Source of the DNA: Hofstenia miamia
Lineage: Eukaryota; Xenacoelomorpha; Acoela
Reading direction: 5' to 3'
Assembly (NCBI GenBank): GCA_004352715.1
Contig: SCFE01000014.1
Coordinates: forward strand, 2,638,055-2,702,054
DNA length: 64,000 nucleotides
A model generated the notes under the pieces. That model saw only the letters and a list, made by a program, of their open reading frames with translations, did not search any database and was not told the DNA's origin. Both the position numbers and the translations under genes were made by a program. Every line of letters begins with the position of its first letter. The first letter of the stretch is position 1. This document shows positions 53,634 to 64,000 of the stretch, one piece after another.

Positions 53634-56353
53634 TCAAGTACGGGTTGTTGAGTAATCATTGTTGTAGAATTTGTATCCTAACCATGATTGTCCTGAGATA
53701 TACTTTTGCTTAAGATAAATTTTAATTTGTTTCTTAAAAGCTCTTAGTTTTTCAATATTCTTTATCTCTTTAGGTAATGAATTCCATGTTCTGATAGCGG
53801 TATTAATAAATGATTCTTTCAAGACTTTTTTTCTGTACTTAATGCAGGAAAAATGTTTTGATCTGGAGTTTTGTTTATGAATAAAACCAGGCATTGAAAT
53901 CGTATTATAAGGTGGTAAGTTCTTGATGAGTTTAAAAAATGTCAACATAGTATTCAAAATGACAAGCTGTCTTGGAAAAAGGATTGATTTGGAAATGTAG
54001 TCCTTAGTTCTGGCGGAATTTTTCTTTGAGACATTAAGTGCCCATTTTAATTGCACATCAAGTTTCTTAAAAAAGCATCTTTTATATCAGTGAATAATAT
54101 ATTTGCATAATTTAGATGACTCATTATAAATGCATGAAAAAATTGAATTATTGCACAAGCTGGTAATTGCATTACTATCATTGACATGTTTCTTATACCA
54201 ATGGCTAATTTTCGAACTATTGCATTAATGTGAGATTCAAAATTTAGCTTAGAATCAAAAATTACTCCTAGGTACTTGAAATTATCTACAGTCGGGATGC
54301 TAGTATTATTGACATTAAGGATTAAGGCTGAAACATCGTGAGTATTTTTAGTGGGCTGCAAAATACAAAATTCAGTTTTATCTTCATTTATAAGCAACCT
54401 GTGCATCCTGAAATACGTACATAATTTGTTACAATTTAATGCTATCGATTCAATTGCCATGTGCATGGATTTATTATCGCTGAATATGCATGTATCATCG
54501 GCGTATTGAATTAAATTACAATCAGTTGTCATATGCATATCGTTTACGTATATACTGAAAAGAAGGGGACCAACAATTGTTCCTTGAGGAACACTATTAT
54601 TAACAGGTAGCCAATCTGAAAAAAACATCGCTAATCTTTACTTTCTGATATCTATGCTTCAAGTAAATAGTTAACAAATTTCTGCTATTATAAGAAAATC
54701 CCATATGTGATAATTTTTCTATAAGTATGCTATGATTAATAGAATCGAAAGCTTTAGAAAGGTCTAAGCAAGCAATAGCAACGAATTTATTTGCATCAAG
54801 TGAAGATCTCCAGTTCTCTGTAGCTTTTAAAAGTGCATCAGAAGTTGAAAAATTTTTTCGAAATCCAAATTGAGTATTTGACAAAAGATTATATTTATTT
54901 AGGTGTTCTGTTATTTGATCGTGCAATAATCTCTCGAATATTTTGCTTATTGGAGATGTTATCGAAATTGGCCTATAATTTTTCGCAAGTACAGGATCGT
55001 TTTTCTTAAAAATGGGAGTAACATGAGCAGTTTTTAAGTAATCCGGAAAGTAATTATTTCGTATGCATTCGTTAAATATATAATTTAAGGGACTAGCAAT
55101 CGTATGTGCAGTGACTTTAAGTGCCCATGAAGGAATGTTGGAAGGCCCACTTGATTTGTTGGACTTAAGCTTGTGAATTGCTTTTAATGTTTCTAAACCT
55201 GTTGTAAAACGGAAAGAAAATTCGGATTGAAAAAATTTAGGCGAATTATTTTCATACTTAACAGTTGGACCATTGTATTTTCCTAGGTTAATAAAAGTCT
55301 GATTTAATTCGTTAGAAATTTCATAGGTATCTGTGATGATTTTCCCAGTTTCATTTTTGATAGAATTAATACAATTTGATTTAGATTTCTTACTATTACT
55401 GATATCATGAATAAGTTTCCACTTTGACTTTTGATTTGGCAAACAAGCGTATTCATTTCTAATGTATTCATTGAACGCCTTGCGATTTTCAATATTGGAT
55501 AAATTTCTAGCTTTTTTATATGCAACAAAATTTCTATGAGTTTTGAAAGTTCTAAATATTCTATATGCGATATTTTTTTCACGAATCAATGTTTTGCAAA
55601 ATTCATTTATCCATGGTTTACTATGCGCAGATGTGTGCGAAATGCTTTTATGATTTGATTTAATCATAATTTTCCTTTCTGGACAAAATTTATTTAGCTA
55701 AATTCAAAAATTTCTAAAAAATGTATCAGCATTGTATTTGCATTTGGGACAGTATACACAGGAAGTCAGTTTTCTGAAGAAATTGCCGATTTAAGATTGT
55801 TTATATTTTCAGTACTATTTTCACGGATTTTTATCCACTTTGTGACATTATTCAAAGACGATTCAGATTTAGAAAATTCAATACATGTAATGCAGTGGTC
55901 AGAAAAAGGGCATTCAGATGAGTAAAAACTATATGATGCATTATTTGTTTCGGCAAGCACAATGTAATCAATTAGCGNTATGATTTGATTTAATCATAAT
56001 TTTCCTTTCTGGACAAAATTTATTTAGATAAAATTCAAAAATTTCTAAAAAATGTATCAACATTGTATTTGCATTTGGGGCAGTATACACAGGAAGCCAG
56101 TTTTCTGAAGAAATTGCCGATTTAAGATTGTTTATATTTTCAGTACTATTTTCACGGATTTTTATCCACTTTGTGACATTATTTGAAGACGATTCAGATT
56201 TAGAAAACTCAATACATGTAATGCAGTGGTCAGAAAAAGGGCATTCAGATGAGTAAAACTATATGATGCATTATTTGCTTTGGCTAACACAATGTAATCA
56301 ATTAGCGTGGTACTTGATGATGTGATTCTAGTCGGCAGTGTTGCGTTAGCCAA
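53634..56353 (-). pseudogene. LINE ORF2 (endonuclease end and reverse transcriptase), two frameshifts
   Basis: In order on the minus strand: endonuclease C-terminus (TRITSSSTTLIDYIV), linker (55,667 downward), and reverse transcriptase with TPIFKKNDP..KNYRPIS (RT1-2), QFGFRKNFST, CLDLSKAFDSINH (RT A), SVPQGTIVGPLLFSIYVND (RT B), QYADDTCIF (RT C, catalytic YADD) and FKYLGVIFD (RT D). The C-terminal region has TAIRTWNSLPKEI. The frame breaks twice, near 54,615 and near 54,068. Both breaks fall in runs of T on the coding strand (7 and 6 bases), so each could be a single-base sequencing or assembly error. Apart from these the protein is well preserved, indicating a recent insertion. Confidence 0.88.
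55650..56310. repeat. Gap-associated duplication (about 330 bp) around the N at 55,978
   Basis: The two copies differ at several sites (for example GGGACAGTATAC versus GGGGCAGTATAC and GTTTCGGCAAGC versus GCTTTGGCTAAC). That is more than sequencing noise, so they are haplotypes or two LINE copies merged at the gap. Confidence 0.8.
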
Positions 56354-56355
56354 CT

Positions 56356-57120
56356 TTAAATTGAAAGCATTTTAATATTATAATTATCATTTAATATATT
56401 ATATTTATCAAGTTTTTTTGATAAATTATATGTACTGTTGTTGATTGAACTGGTCTCATTGGTGGTTGTTTTTTGCATTTGTGTATTTTTGGTAAACCAT
56501 ATAATCTTGCTGGTATACTTCCCGTTGTTCGACATTTTTCATAAAATTCTTTTGATATTTGCTTTCGCTGCAATAAAGATTTTAATGAATTATTAATTCT
56601 TTCTTCTCCTTTAATAAAAGATTTAGTTATATCTTGGTTTTTTAGTTGTTCAAATTTGCTTGTGTCGTCTAATATTTCATTCATTTTAGAAACATAGTAG
56701 TTTCTATCACATATTAATGTGCCGTTGCCTTTATCAAAACGATTTATATATATAGTTTTGTCTTTCGATAGGTTTCTTAATGCATTTGTCATCATTTTTA
56801 CGTTGTTAGGAATTTTAATCTTTGTGTTTACATAGTTGTTATATAACTTTTTTATTTCAAATTTATATTCTTCTTCTTCATGTTTATTGAATTTAGATTG
56901 TTTACATAAGTTTTCGAAGAAAACTTCTGTTGATACTTTTGTATTAAGGATGTTTGGTGAAGACATCCATGACATTTTCATTCCATAAGAAAGAGCTTTT
57001 TCTTCGATTTCATTTAGTTTTCTGCTGGATATGTTAATAACACTATTTTTTACTTTAAATTNNNNNNNNNNNNNNNNNNNNNNNNNNNNNNNNNNNNNNN
57101 NATATAATAATTCATAAGAC
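56356..57120 (-). pseudogene. Penelope-like element, N-terminal part of reverse transcriptase
   Basis: The minus strand reads ..NISSRKLNEIEEKALSYGMKMSW.., then INRFDKGNGTLICDRNYYVSKMNEILDDTSKF, and IPARLYGLPKIHKCKKQPPMRPVQSTT. 'DKG...V......Y..KM..IL.D..KF' followed by 'YGLPKIHK....MRPI.S' is the diagnostic start of the Penelope-type reverse transcriptase. A frame change follows MRPVQSTT; YNLSKKLDKY continues in another frame. The catalytic YADD and the GIY-YIG endonuclease are missing. A 40-N gap (57,062-57,101) interrupts the N-terminal part. The fragment abuts the LINE's 5' end at about 56,350. Confidence 0.85.
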
Positions 57121-57959
57121 ATAGTTAACATTTAAAAAGTTTCTTAGCTGTTGAATTAGGTCGCGTGCAGTGTTAATCGATGATATTTGCGGAGTAGCGG
57201 CGACTTCTGCGTAAGAGCGATGGGTTGTAGGGGGTACCCTCCGTGTGACGCGAGGCTGATTAATTAGCGCTGATTGATTAGGTTGATGATAGAAAGGTCG
57301 CGTGGCGTTCCCAATTGTCGGATTACGTTGCGTGCGGTTAACTATGCTTCTAGCATTTCAATTAGTATTGGGATATAAGTGATCAAACTGACGAAAAAGT
57401 GTTATTGTAATTAGTGCTCCTTCATTATTTTATAAAAAATTCACTTAAACCAGATGTATAATAGTGAATTGTACTAAATTTATTAATGCCGACATAATTT
57501 GAAAAATTGGTTGTTGTTGTGTATCGATCCCCAAATATTTTCTATGGTTTCAAAATAAACCTGCTATTCTTAAACTTTCTGCACCATTCTCGTACCGATC
57601 ATTGGCTAACTTATTGCGTCATCGCATCGCCATACAGGCGGCATAATCTTCAGTGAATTTCAGCTCTCCGAGCTGGCGGGTGAGACTGTCGAAGACTCTA
57701 TGTGTAAATGGCACTGCACAAAAATGAGAGACCCTAACATACTTTCAAGCAGTGTGTTCACATCGCATTTATCGCTATTGCAAAGCAGCATGCCGTTCTG
57801 ATTGATCTTAGGGGATTAGTTAACAATCGGAGGTTAATTTTAAAACAGCCATTTTATTTCTCATTACGCTTTTCTCATTTCTTTCAAACTGCTTTGACTT
57901 TTACTGCTATATGATTTAACTAAATATGCTTTATAAAAGCTTGCAATTTTTTACTATTT
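57121..57959. other. GC-richer intergenic stretch next to the Penelope fragment
   Basis: From 57,150 to 57,320 words such as GGTCGCGTGCAGTG, GGTCGCGTGGCG and ACGTTGCGTGCGG recur. This may be the 5' region of the Penelope element. I looked for a hammerhead-ribozyme core (CUGAUGA..GAAA), known from Penelope terminal repeats, and did not find a convincing one. Confidence 0.4.
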
Positions 57960-58555
57960 TTTTATCTCTTTAGGTAGTGATTTCCAAGTTCGAATAGCGG
58001 TATTAATGAATGATTGCTTCAAAATTTTTTTCTATATTTAGGGCAATTAAAGTGTTTTGATTTTGAATTATGATTAAGAATATAACCAGGCATTGAAATA
58101 GTATTATAAAGTGGTAATTTCTTGAGCTTAAAAAACGTTAACATCATTTTCAAAATTATTAGTTGTCATGGGAAAAGGATAGATCTTGAAATATAATGCT
58201 TATTTGTGGAAGAAATTTTCTTTGAAACACTTAGGGCCCATCATAATTGGATATCAAGTTTTCTATAAAAAAACATCTTTTAGACCAGCAAATAATACAT
58301 TTAGGTGACTCGCATTATAAATGATTAGAGATATCATTTGATATACTTCTTATGCTATAGCCAATTTTCGAACTATTGCATTAATATGTACTTAAAAATT
58401 TAACTTCGAGTGAAAATTTACTCCTAAATATTGGAACTGTGTACAGTTAGAACTTTAAAGATATTGAGATTAAGAATTAATGCTGAAACATCTTAATTTC
58501 TCGTAGAAGGCTGCAAAATACACATTTCTGTTTTACTTTCATTGATGAGGAGGGA
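57960..58555 (-). mobile_element. Second, decayed copy of the LINE (reverse-transcriptase C-terminal region)
   Basis: Matches 53,760-54,380 of the LINE in the same orientation, for example TTATCTCTTTAGGTAGTGATTTCC against TTATCTCTTTAGGTAATGAATTCC and AACCAGGCATTGAAAT in both. It has many substitutions and indels and no open frame, so it is an older insertion of the family. Confidence 0.8.
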
Positions 58556-59958
58556 TTTAAAAAAAAAGTATGTTGCGTTGCCACACAATACAACAAATCA
58601 ACATACTACACATCGCCTATTATTTGCGTAATCTTGTAATGGTACGAAAATTGAAATTTCAATGATATTTTCTATAATATATAAGGGGATGTAATTATTT
58701 TAAATTTTTACGACAATTAAGAATTTTTAGCCGTAAATTGCTAGTTCGACTTTAAATATACAAGACATTTTTGAGCAATTCTCTCCAGAATTAAGTTCTA
58801 ATCGAAAGTTCATACAACCCCACAAATCCTCTTTAGGGCACACTGAAGGTTTTCGCAATTTGAAATCAATATAAAAATAATATTTGCTTATCATGAAATT
58901 CGCTGTGCAGACAAAAATTACAGATGTTTTTAGCAGCCCCAAGTGCTGTTTGGTATATTTCAAATGTGGAGTTAAGATTAATTATTTAACTACACATTAT
59001 TCCAATGGTTCTGAATTCTATCCACGTCTAGCTTTCGCTATCCAAAATCCTTATAGACAACAACACTGGCTTGAGTTGCAGCAATCCATACTAGTCTGGC
59101 CAACTCCGAACTATACATAAATGGGAAATACATATCAGATGTACTTCTATCAGTATCCGCAGAAATAATATTGATATTTTTTTTGTGCAACAATAAATTC
59201 AACTAAAAAATATTAGTCAGCAGGCCTGTTATATTTAAAATTGCAATATAGTCGTTCTCACATCAAATGAATTTCCTCAGAGCTTCTCATTTCATCGAAC
59301 GTCTATCATGAAAGGTCTTTCGATTACATTTTCATTAAACGTCTAGAGCATTTTCATCTCATCTAACCTCGAAAAGAGATATCTCATGTATCGTCATTAT
59401 TTCGTTTTGTTTTGCCAAGTGTGGAATCTGAAATTTATAGCCTATTCCAACTATGTTTAAGATTTACGTCATATAACTTGCTTACGATTTCAAAATAAAA
59501 AATGCTAGTGTGTTATATAATACTTAAGAATATGGCTAATAATTTCTATATATATATAAATATATATATATTTAAATGTTTCGATTATTTCTTGATTTGC
59601 TTCACTATTTAGGCTGACATATACTCGCTATGAAAACATTTTCATAATCAATCAATATTTACAATACAGTGATTGTGCAAAAAGCATTTTAGAATAAAAC
59701 GACTATAGTTAATAATTCAATTAGATTTTGTAAGCAAAAACAGGGATTTGAAAGAAATTCATTAAAATGTATCCTAAAGATATATAATATAACTTAGCAG
59801 TATAAAATTTCATAAATTTTTAAAGATTGCTCACACGGATGCTTTTTTGCTCCTAAAATTGCTCAATTAAAATAACGATTTGAATTAAATGTGTACTTTT
59901 ATATTTAGCTGTTCTAAGCTTTTCTCAAATTAACAAATTATTTAACAGCTAAGATTTC
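58556..59958. other. Intergenic; 3' flank of the ADAM gene
   Basis: Frames at 58,727-59,120 on both strands overlap each other and show no motif. A TA-rich tract lies at about 59,548-59,570. No obvious AATAAA (TTTATT on the plus strand) close to the ADAM stop was found. Confidence 0.45.
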
Positions 59959-61968
59959 TTAGTTTCTTGTAGTTGGTAGTGCTTTCAGCGAAACACTCTG
60001 TGGAGGAGTCACAACTGATATTGATTTAGAGTCAGAAATTGTAAATGGATAACTCTTTGGAGTAGTTTTTTGGGGTATCTGGGGTTTAATTTCAGTCTTC
60101 TTGATTGATTTGTTTTTGGAATTTTCGATGTTACTAAATCGTCGTCTAAAGAAAAAAGCTATAGCACACAATAAAAGAAAACTAACTAGAAGTAAAATTG
60201 CTAGAATTAAGCAAATGATCCAAAAATCAAACGAATTGGAGATTGAATCACCTGCGCAATCGGGACCAGTCCAACCAGCATCGCACTGGCATTTATTTAA
60301 ATTGTTACATTGCCCTTGATTGGAACAATTGTTGGGACATGCAGCGAAAAAGGAGGTTGATTGAACGTTAACACATTTTTGTGATATGCAGTAATTTCCA
60401 CTTGCACATTTTGTTCCTTCATTAACAAGAATAACTTCATTATTATCATTTCTTGAAACCTGGCAACGTCCATTATTCAAACTACTATTTTCAGAGCAAT
60501 ACAATGAGCCACATTTTTCATCTGCAGCAGCACATTTAATATATTCGCCATCAACAGTGCCGCAATTGGATAATTCATCCCCGTTTCTATTCAAACTATA
60601 ACAATTAGGTGACTGAACATAATTGTCTCCTCTAACTTCCTTGCATTGCACATCGGGAATAACACACTGGCCATCATGACACATTGATTTATCATCATTG
60701 CAGAAAGTGCCGGATTGCTTATACGTGTTAGCGGGACAATCACTACTTATTCCAGTACAAACTTCTTCAAGGTCACATTCAGAGTGTGGAACTCTGCATA
60801 TCGCGCCTTTCTTGCTGTACATGCAACTGTCTGTATTACAACAGAGGTCATTAGCTGAACACATCGCAGACGATGTCAACATACATGTACTTGAGTTACA
60901 GCATTTATCAGCACAAGAAGGTCCACAATCACATTCTTCACCCTGTTCTAAAATGCTGTTTCCACAAATGGGGGGACCGACCAACTGCGTGGGTATATCA
61001 TATAAACAAGTCCCACCTCCATTGTCTAAATACAATTTTAAAGAGTTTACTGAGCAGGAAGACCAGCAAATTTTAGTCGTAAGTGAGGAAAGTGTTGCAG
61101 ACATTATACAATTGGTGTTCTTGCACTCATCAAATTGATTATCATGACTTAGGCCGAGAGAATGACCAATTTCATGAGCTACCGTCATAGCAACTTTAAC
61201 AGTATTTTGACTATGCATTTGTATCACCGCAGTTGATGATGATCGCCGGCACATTCCACTAACTACAGCCAATCCAACGGTATTTCCATCGAAATCTGTT
61301 TCAGTGTAGAAATGTATTAAATCAAACCGTTTGTTGATATTTGCAGATTTCACCCAAGTTTGAAAATTTCCTAGCAACAAGTTAGCACTGTGCGATATTT
61401 TAAATTGATTAGTTTCCAAATAAATAATGTCAACAAGAAGTAAACTAATCTTAAACTTATTATATAGCATTTCACTTGCTAAAGCTGAAACATCCAAGAC
61501 ATGTTTCAAAACACGTGTTTTATTGTGAGAATAAGAATTCATAATTGACGTATCTACAACAGCAATGTATTCAATTATTAGATGTTCAGTAAATTCTTCT
61601 GACGTACGCTTCTTACGATTTTCTGAATTAATGGAATAATGGGAATGACTGAAATATACGGAGTGTTTAATTCCATCGTTTGTTAAGTCATAGTAATTTG
61701 TTCCATCCATTGAAAACATACCAGAACATATGTATTCAAAGCATGTAATCCACGTATCTCCATCGTCAGCTTTGAAAGTATGTTGAACTTGACTAAAAGC
61801 AGCTGGAAACATTGGCAAGATAATTGAAGCATTTAAGAATGATATGTGAAGTTGATCTGATTGGTCTACTGAAATGAGAATGCTGGTATTGTGCAAAATG
61901 TTAATTGCTAAAATATACTTCACAGAAAAGGCAGATATGAGCAGAAATTGTAAATGTATAGTTCCCAT
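59959..61968 (-). CDS. ADAM-family membrane metalloprotease-disintegrin, single exon
   Basis: A 669-residue intronless frame with complete ADAM architecture. It has a signal peptide (about 1-21), a short prodomain, and a furin-type site RKKR at 118-121. The reprolysin metalloprotease domain carries the zinc motif HEIGHSLGLSHD at 265-276 (all three His and the catalytic Glu present) and a Met-turn NCIMSA. The disintegrin domain starts near residue 331 (PPICGNSILEQGEECDCG) and has the loop CRVPHSECDLEEVC. A cysteine-rich region follows, then one EGF module (about 544-571, CSNQGQCNNLNKCQCDAGWTGPDC), a transmembrane helix at about 582-607 and a basic cytosolic tail with a PxxP-like stretch. The protein is predicted to be an active cell-surface sheddase. 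The prodomain (about 95 residues) is roughly half the usual length. ADAM genes normally have many introns, so the lack of any suggests retroposition or intron loss. No frameshift is seen. Confidence 0.95.
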   Translation of the reverse strand: MGTIHLQFLLISAFSVKYILAINILHNTSILISVDQSDQLHISFLNASIILPMFPAAFSQVQHTFKADDGDTWITCFEYICSGMFSMDGTNYYDLTNDGIKHSVYFSHSHYSINSENRKKRTSEEFTEHLIIEYIAVVDTSIMNSYSHNKTRVLKHVLDVSALASEMLYNKFKISLLLVDIIYLETNQFKISHSANLLLGNFQTWVKSANINKRFDLIHFYTETDFDGNTVGLAVVSGMCRRSSSTAVIQMHSQNTVKVAMTVAHEIGHSLGLSHDNQFDECKNTNCIMSATLSSLTTKICWSSCSVNSLKLYLDNGGGTCLYDIPTQLVGPPICGNSILEQGEECDCGPSCADKCCNSSTCMLTSSAMCSANDLCCNTDSCMYSKKGAICRVPHSECDLEEVCTGISSDCPANTYKQSGTFCNDDKSMCHDGQCVIPDVQCKEVRGDNYVQSPNCYSLNRNGDELSNCGTVDGEYIKCAAADEKCGSLYCSENSSLNNGRCQVSRNDNNEVILVNEGTKCASGNYCISQKCVNVQSTSFFAACPNNCSNQGQCNNLNKCQCDAGWTGPDCAGDSISNSFDFWIICLILAILLLVSFLLLCAIAFFFRRRFSNIENSKNKSIKKTEIKPQIPQKTTPKSYPFTISDSKSISVVTPPQSVSLKALPTTRN

Positions 61969-62660
61969 AAACAGCAGACGAGAGTTAGCATGCCAGGTGC
62001 TATTACACTAACTCTTCAAAAGTGACGCGAACTAAATTGCAGATAAATTAAAACTAATATTTGCATTAAATCACATAGTAAATATATTGCTCCTCTATTC
62101 ATAAGATAAAGCTGTTATTACCAAAACTTTTCAGATCCTAGCAGTGAGTTAGTATAATGTAAAATAATAAAACGCCTATTGAACTGTAAACATTCATTTT
62201 CAGTGAGTGAGTAATATTCGAAATAAATATAAATAAGAATTCTAATGTATATTTTTAACCTAGGACAGACAATAAAATATCAAACAAAATGCGATCTGGG
62301 TCTATAGAGAAATATTTACTTAAGTTAAGAATTTTAATGAATTAATCAGTAAGAACTTCAAGTATGTACGAATTTTTTATGTAAAAACGGTCTGTCTCAA
62401 AGGCATGCAGAAATACTGTTCAAATACAGTCAACAACAATGAAATCATTTTATCATCTGGCGCATAGGTGAACTCCGTCTGAAATAAATGCCTGTCGATA
62501 AAAGATGATCACTACCAATATTTATCAGTTACTGCACATTTATCACGTAGTTATCAATGCTGTCTGTAATGATCAAAATTGGAGCTACATAGAAATTTAT
62601 CGCATCAACGATGAACAAGAAAAGGCAACAGAAATTGTTCATATTAAAATATATATATAT
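61969..62660. other. 5' flank of the ADAM gene
   Basis: No acceptor-like polypyrimidine-AG precedes the ADAM start codon, in contrast to the two DUF262 genes. Upstream sequence is AT-rich without a recognisable promoter element. Confidence 0.4.
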
Positions 62661-62770
62661 NNNNNNNNNNNNNNNNNNNNNNNNNNNNNNNNNNNNNNNN
62701 NNNNNNNNNNNNNNNNNNNNNNNNNNNNNNNNNNNNNNNNNNNNNNNNNNNNNNNNNNNNNNNNNNNNNN
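62661..62770. other. Assembly gap (110 N)
   Basis: Run of N preceded by a TA tract. A further (TA)n tract follows at about 62,828-62,866. Confidence 0.99.
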
Positions 62771-62824
62771 GTTTGTCTTGATATAGATTTAGTTATCAAT
62801 CGGCTCAGCCGAATCTAAACTGAA

Positions 62825-62827
<3 letters not shown>

Positions 62828-62866
<39 letters not shown>
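62828..62866. repeat. (TA)n microsatellite
   Basis: About 19 uninterrupted TA units. Confidence 0.9.
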
Positions 62867-62869
<3 letters not shown>

Positions 62870-62999
62870 ATCTATAGAAATGGATAAGATTATATATTAT
62901 TCCATATAGGAACCCTATAAGAGCCCTTTAAAAGCTATCCATTTTACTGATATGCTTCAAACAACATGGTATTGAATGATGGCAAATCTCATGGTTTGG

Positions 63000-63740
63000 T
63001 TGTCACTTCTGTTCGTGGTTCTCCTCCTTGTCTTGATATCTATGTTGGAGATACTTTTCTTACTCCTTCCAATGATGTCAGAAACCTGGGTTCATTTTGA
63101 CTCGACTCTCTCCCACCGTGAAGCAGTGGTGAAGTTGCGCCTTTGGCAAATTCGCCATTATTTAGATGTTAATACATCTAAGCGTCTTGTCAGTGCGTTT
63201 GTCACATCTTATATTGATGCATACAATTTACTCTTGTTTGGTATTCCTGCTATTCTCCATAAGTTGCAGTTGTTACAGAATTCTGCTGCTCGCTTTACAA
63301 TGAATATTGGCCCACGAGAACATATTACCCCCATTTTGCAGGCTCTATATTGGCTTCCTGTTCAATATCGCATTGTTTACAAAATTTCTCTTACAGTATG
63401 GAAAGCTTTGCACAGTCTTGCACCGAGTTACATTTCGGAACTTTTTGATTTTTGTGATCATGGTCGTGACCTTAGATCTAGTGATCAACTTAGGTTAAAA
63501 GCTCCACTTGTTAGTACGTCCAACTCTTCACGTGCGCTATCAGTTGCAGGTCCTAAGGTATGAAATGATCTACCTCTTAATGTTAAGATGTCTCCCACCA
63601 TAACTGTACTTAAAGCGAGGTTAAAGGCTCATCTTTTTCTGCCTGCATTCTCTTAACTATTTTATTTTTGTTACCGCTATGAAGCAATTTTGTATGTAGC
63701 GGTCTATAAATACATATTATTATTATTATTATTATTATGT
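63000..63740 (+). mobile_element. L2/CR1-like LINE, 3' end
   Basis: 5'-truncated copy whose coding part is at 63,040-63,655. It ends with a 7-bp hairpin (ACCGCTA at 63,673-63,679, TAGCGGT at 63,697-63,703) and an (ATT)n tail at 63,716-63,738. A 3' hairpin followed by a short tandem tail is the recognised end structure of L2/CR1-type LINEs. Confidence 0.85.
63040..63655 (+). pseudogene. LINE reverse-transcriptase C-terminal region (L2/CR1/Rex type)
   Basis: Reads WVHFDSTLSHREAVV (from 63,088), then QLLQNSAARFTMNI.., then HITPILQALYWLPVQYRIVYKISLTVWKALHSLAPSYISELF and, beyond a stop, NDLPLNVKMSPTITVLKARLKAHLF. 'LQNSAAR' and 'HITP.L..LHWLPV..RI..K......K.L...AP.Y' are the standard C-terminal block of L2/Rex/CR1 elements. 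The stop replaces the W of the usual 'WN.LP' word (AAGGTATGAAATGAT), so the copy is inactive. Confidence 0.88.
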
Positions 63741-64000
63741 TAATCTCCTTAAGTAAGCCTAGAACATTTTGTTTTTCAGAGTTTCTACCACTCTTGCAAT
63801 TTAACCCTTTCTTGCATAGAACTTTTTATTTCAAGCCAGAACCATAAAATTGAAAATATACATGTATTTTAGGATTATTAGACACGAAATATCCCAATGC
63901 CAGCTGATGGTCATATACTATACTAGAAATGGTAACGTTTGTGTCCAGAATGATATAACCAGTACAGATGAAAGTGTTTGAGAGATTCATAGGCCTAAAC
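63741..64000. other. Window end, nothing recognised
   Basis: AT-rich, no coding or repeat signal. Confidence 0.5.

Larger units (their letters stand above)
53466..56355 (-). mobile_element. CR1/jockey-like LINE, 5'-truncated, containing a gap duplication
   Basis: On the minus strand it runs from the end of the endonuclease domain (56,353, LIDYIV) through the reverse transcriptase to a 3' end with a 13-bp hairpin (TATTCAGATAAAT at 53,491-53,503 with its complement at 53,525-53,537) and the tail TATCTTATCTTA. The region 55,650-55,977 repeats as 55,980-56,310 around the single N at 55,978 with about 3% difference, so the true length is about 330 bases less. Upstream lies a Penelope fragment; no intact 5' part is present. 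Confidence 0.85.

Noticed and set aside
57121-57840. Hammerhead ribozyme of the Penelope element
   Set aside because: The conserved CUGAUGA and GAAA core with flanking stems could not be found on either strand.
60698-61138. 146-codon open frame on the plus strand
   Set aside because: Lies antisense to the ADAM coding sequence; its cysteine-poor, motif-free product is a shadow of the opposite strand.

Overview
The window is visibly AT-rich, repeat-dense nuclear DNA of an animal, most likely an invertebrate. The evidence is spliced genes with GT-AG introns, AATAAA polyadenylation signals, a membrane ADAM metalloprotease with disintegrin and EGF modules, and a transposon mix (Tc1/mariner, hAT, piggyBac, Penelope, CR1/L2-like LINEs) typical of metazoan genomes. 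I cannot name the species. The assembly is a scaffold with many joins: at most of the single-N or short-N sites the contig ends on both sides carry the same sequence, so several apparent duplications are assembly redundancy or unmerged haplotypes.

Layout. 1-11,770 holds only repeats (a hAT transposase remnant, a pogo-like MITE candidate, GGCGC-motif repeats and gap duplications). 11,771-12,535 (+) is an intronless gene for a 254-residue type I membrane protein of unknown function. 15,756-18,624 (+) and 25,873-45,815 (+) are two paralogous two-exon genes. They encode 459- and 439-residue proteins of the DUF262 family (PF03235, the N-terminal domain of GmrSD-type restriction systems), each with the FQR and DGQQR motifs but no visible nuclease domain. 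Between them lies a nearly complete Tc1 element with a DD37E transposase (20,109-22,233). The single intron of the second DUF262 gene is 18.6 kb and is filled with nested transposons: a Tc1 deletion derivative, a piggyBac-like element, a LINE endonuclease fragment, and a hAT element carrying a DD41D mariner. It also holds a tRNA-Ala-like sequence that sits on an inserted contig.

45,900-58,560 is mostly transposons: a gap duplication, a decayed Tc1, LINE fragments, a CR1/jockey-like LINE with its reverse transcriptase on the minus strand, and part of a Penelope-like element. 59,959-61,968 (-) is an intact, intronless ADAM protease gene. 63,000-63,740 (+) is the 3' end of an L2/CR1-like LINE.

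The most interesting biology is the DUF262 pair. This domain is best known from bacterial anti-phage, modification-sensing systems, yet here it sits in spliced, clearly resident animal genes whose intron positions differ between paralogues. No partner nuclease is encoded nearby. No functional link between the DUF262 genes, the membrane protein and the ADAM can be read from the sequence.
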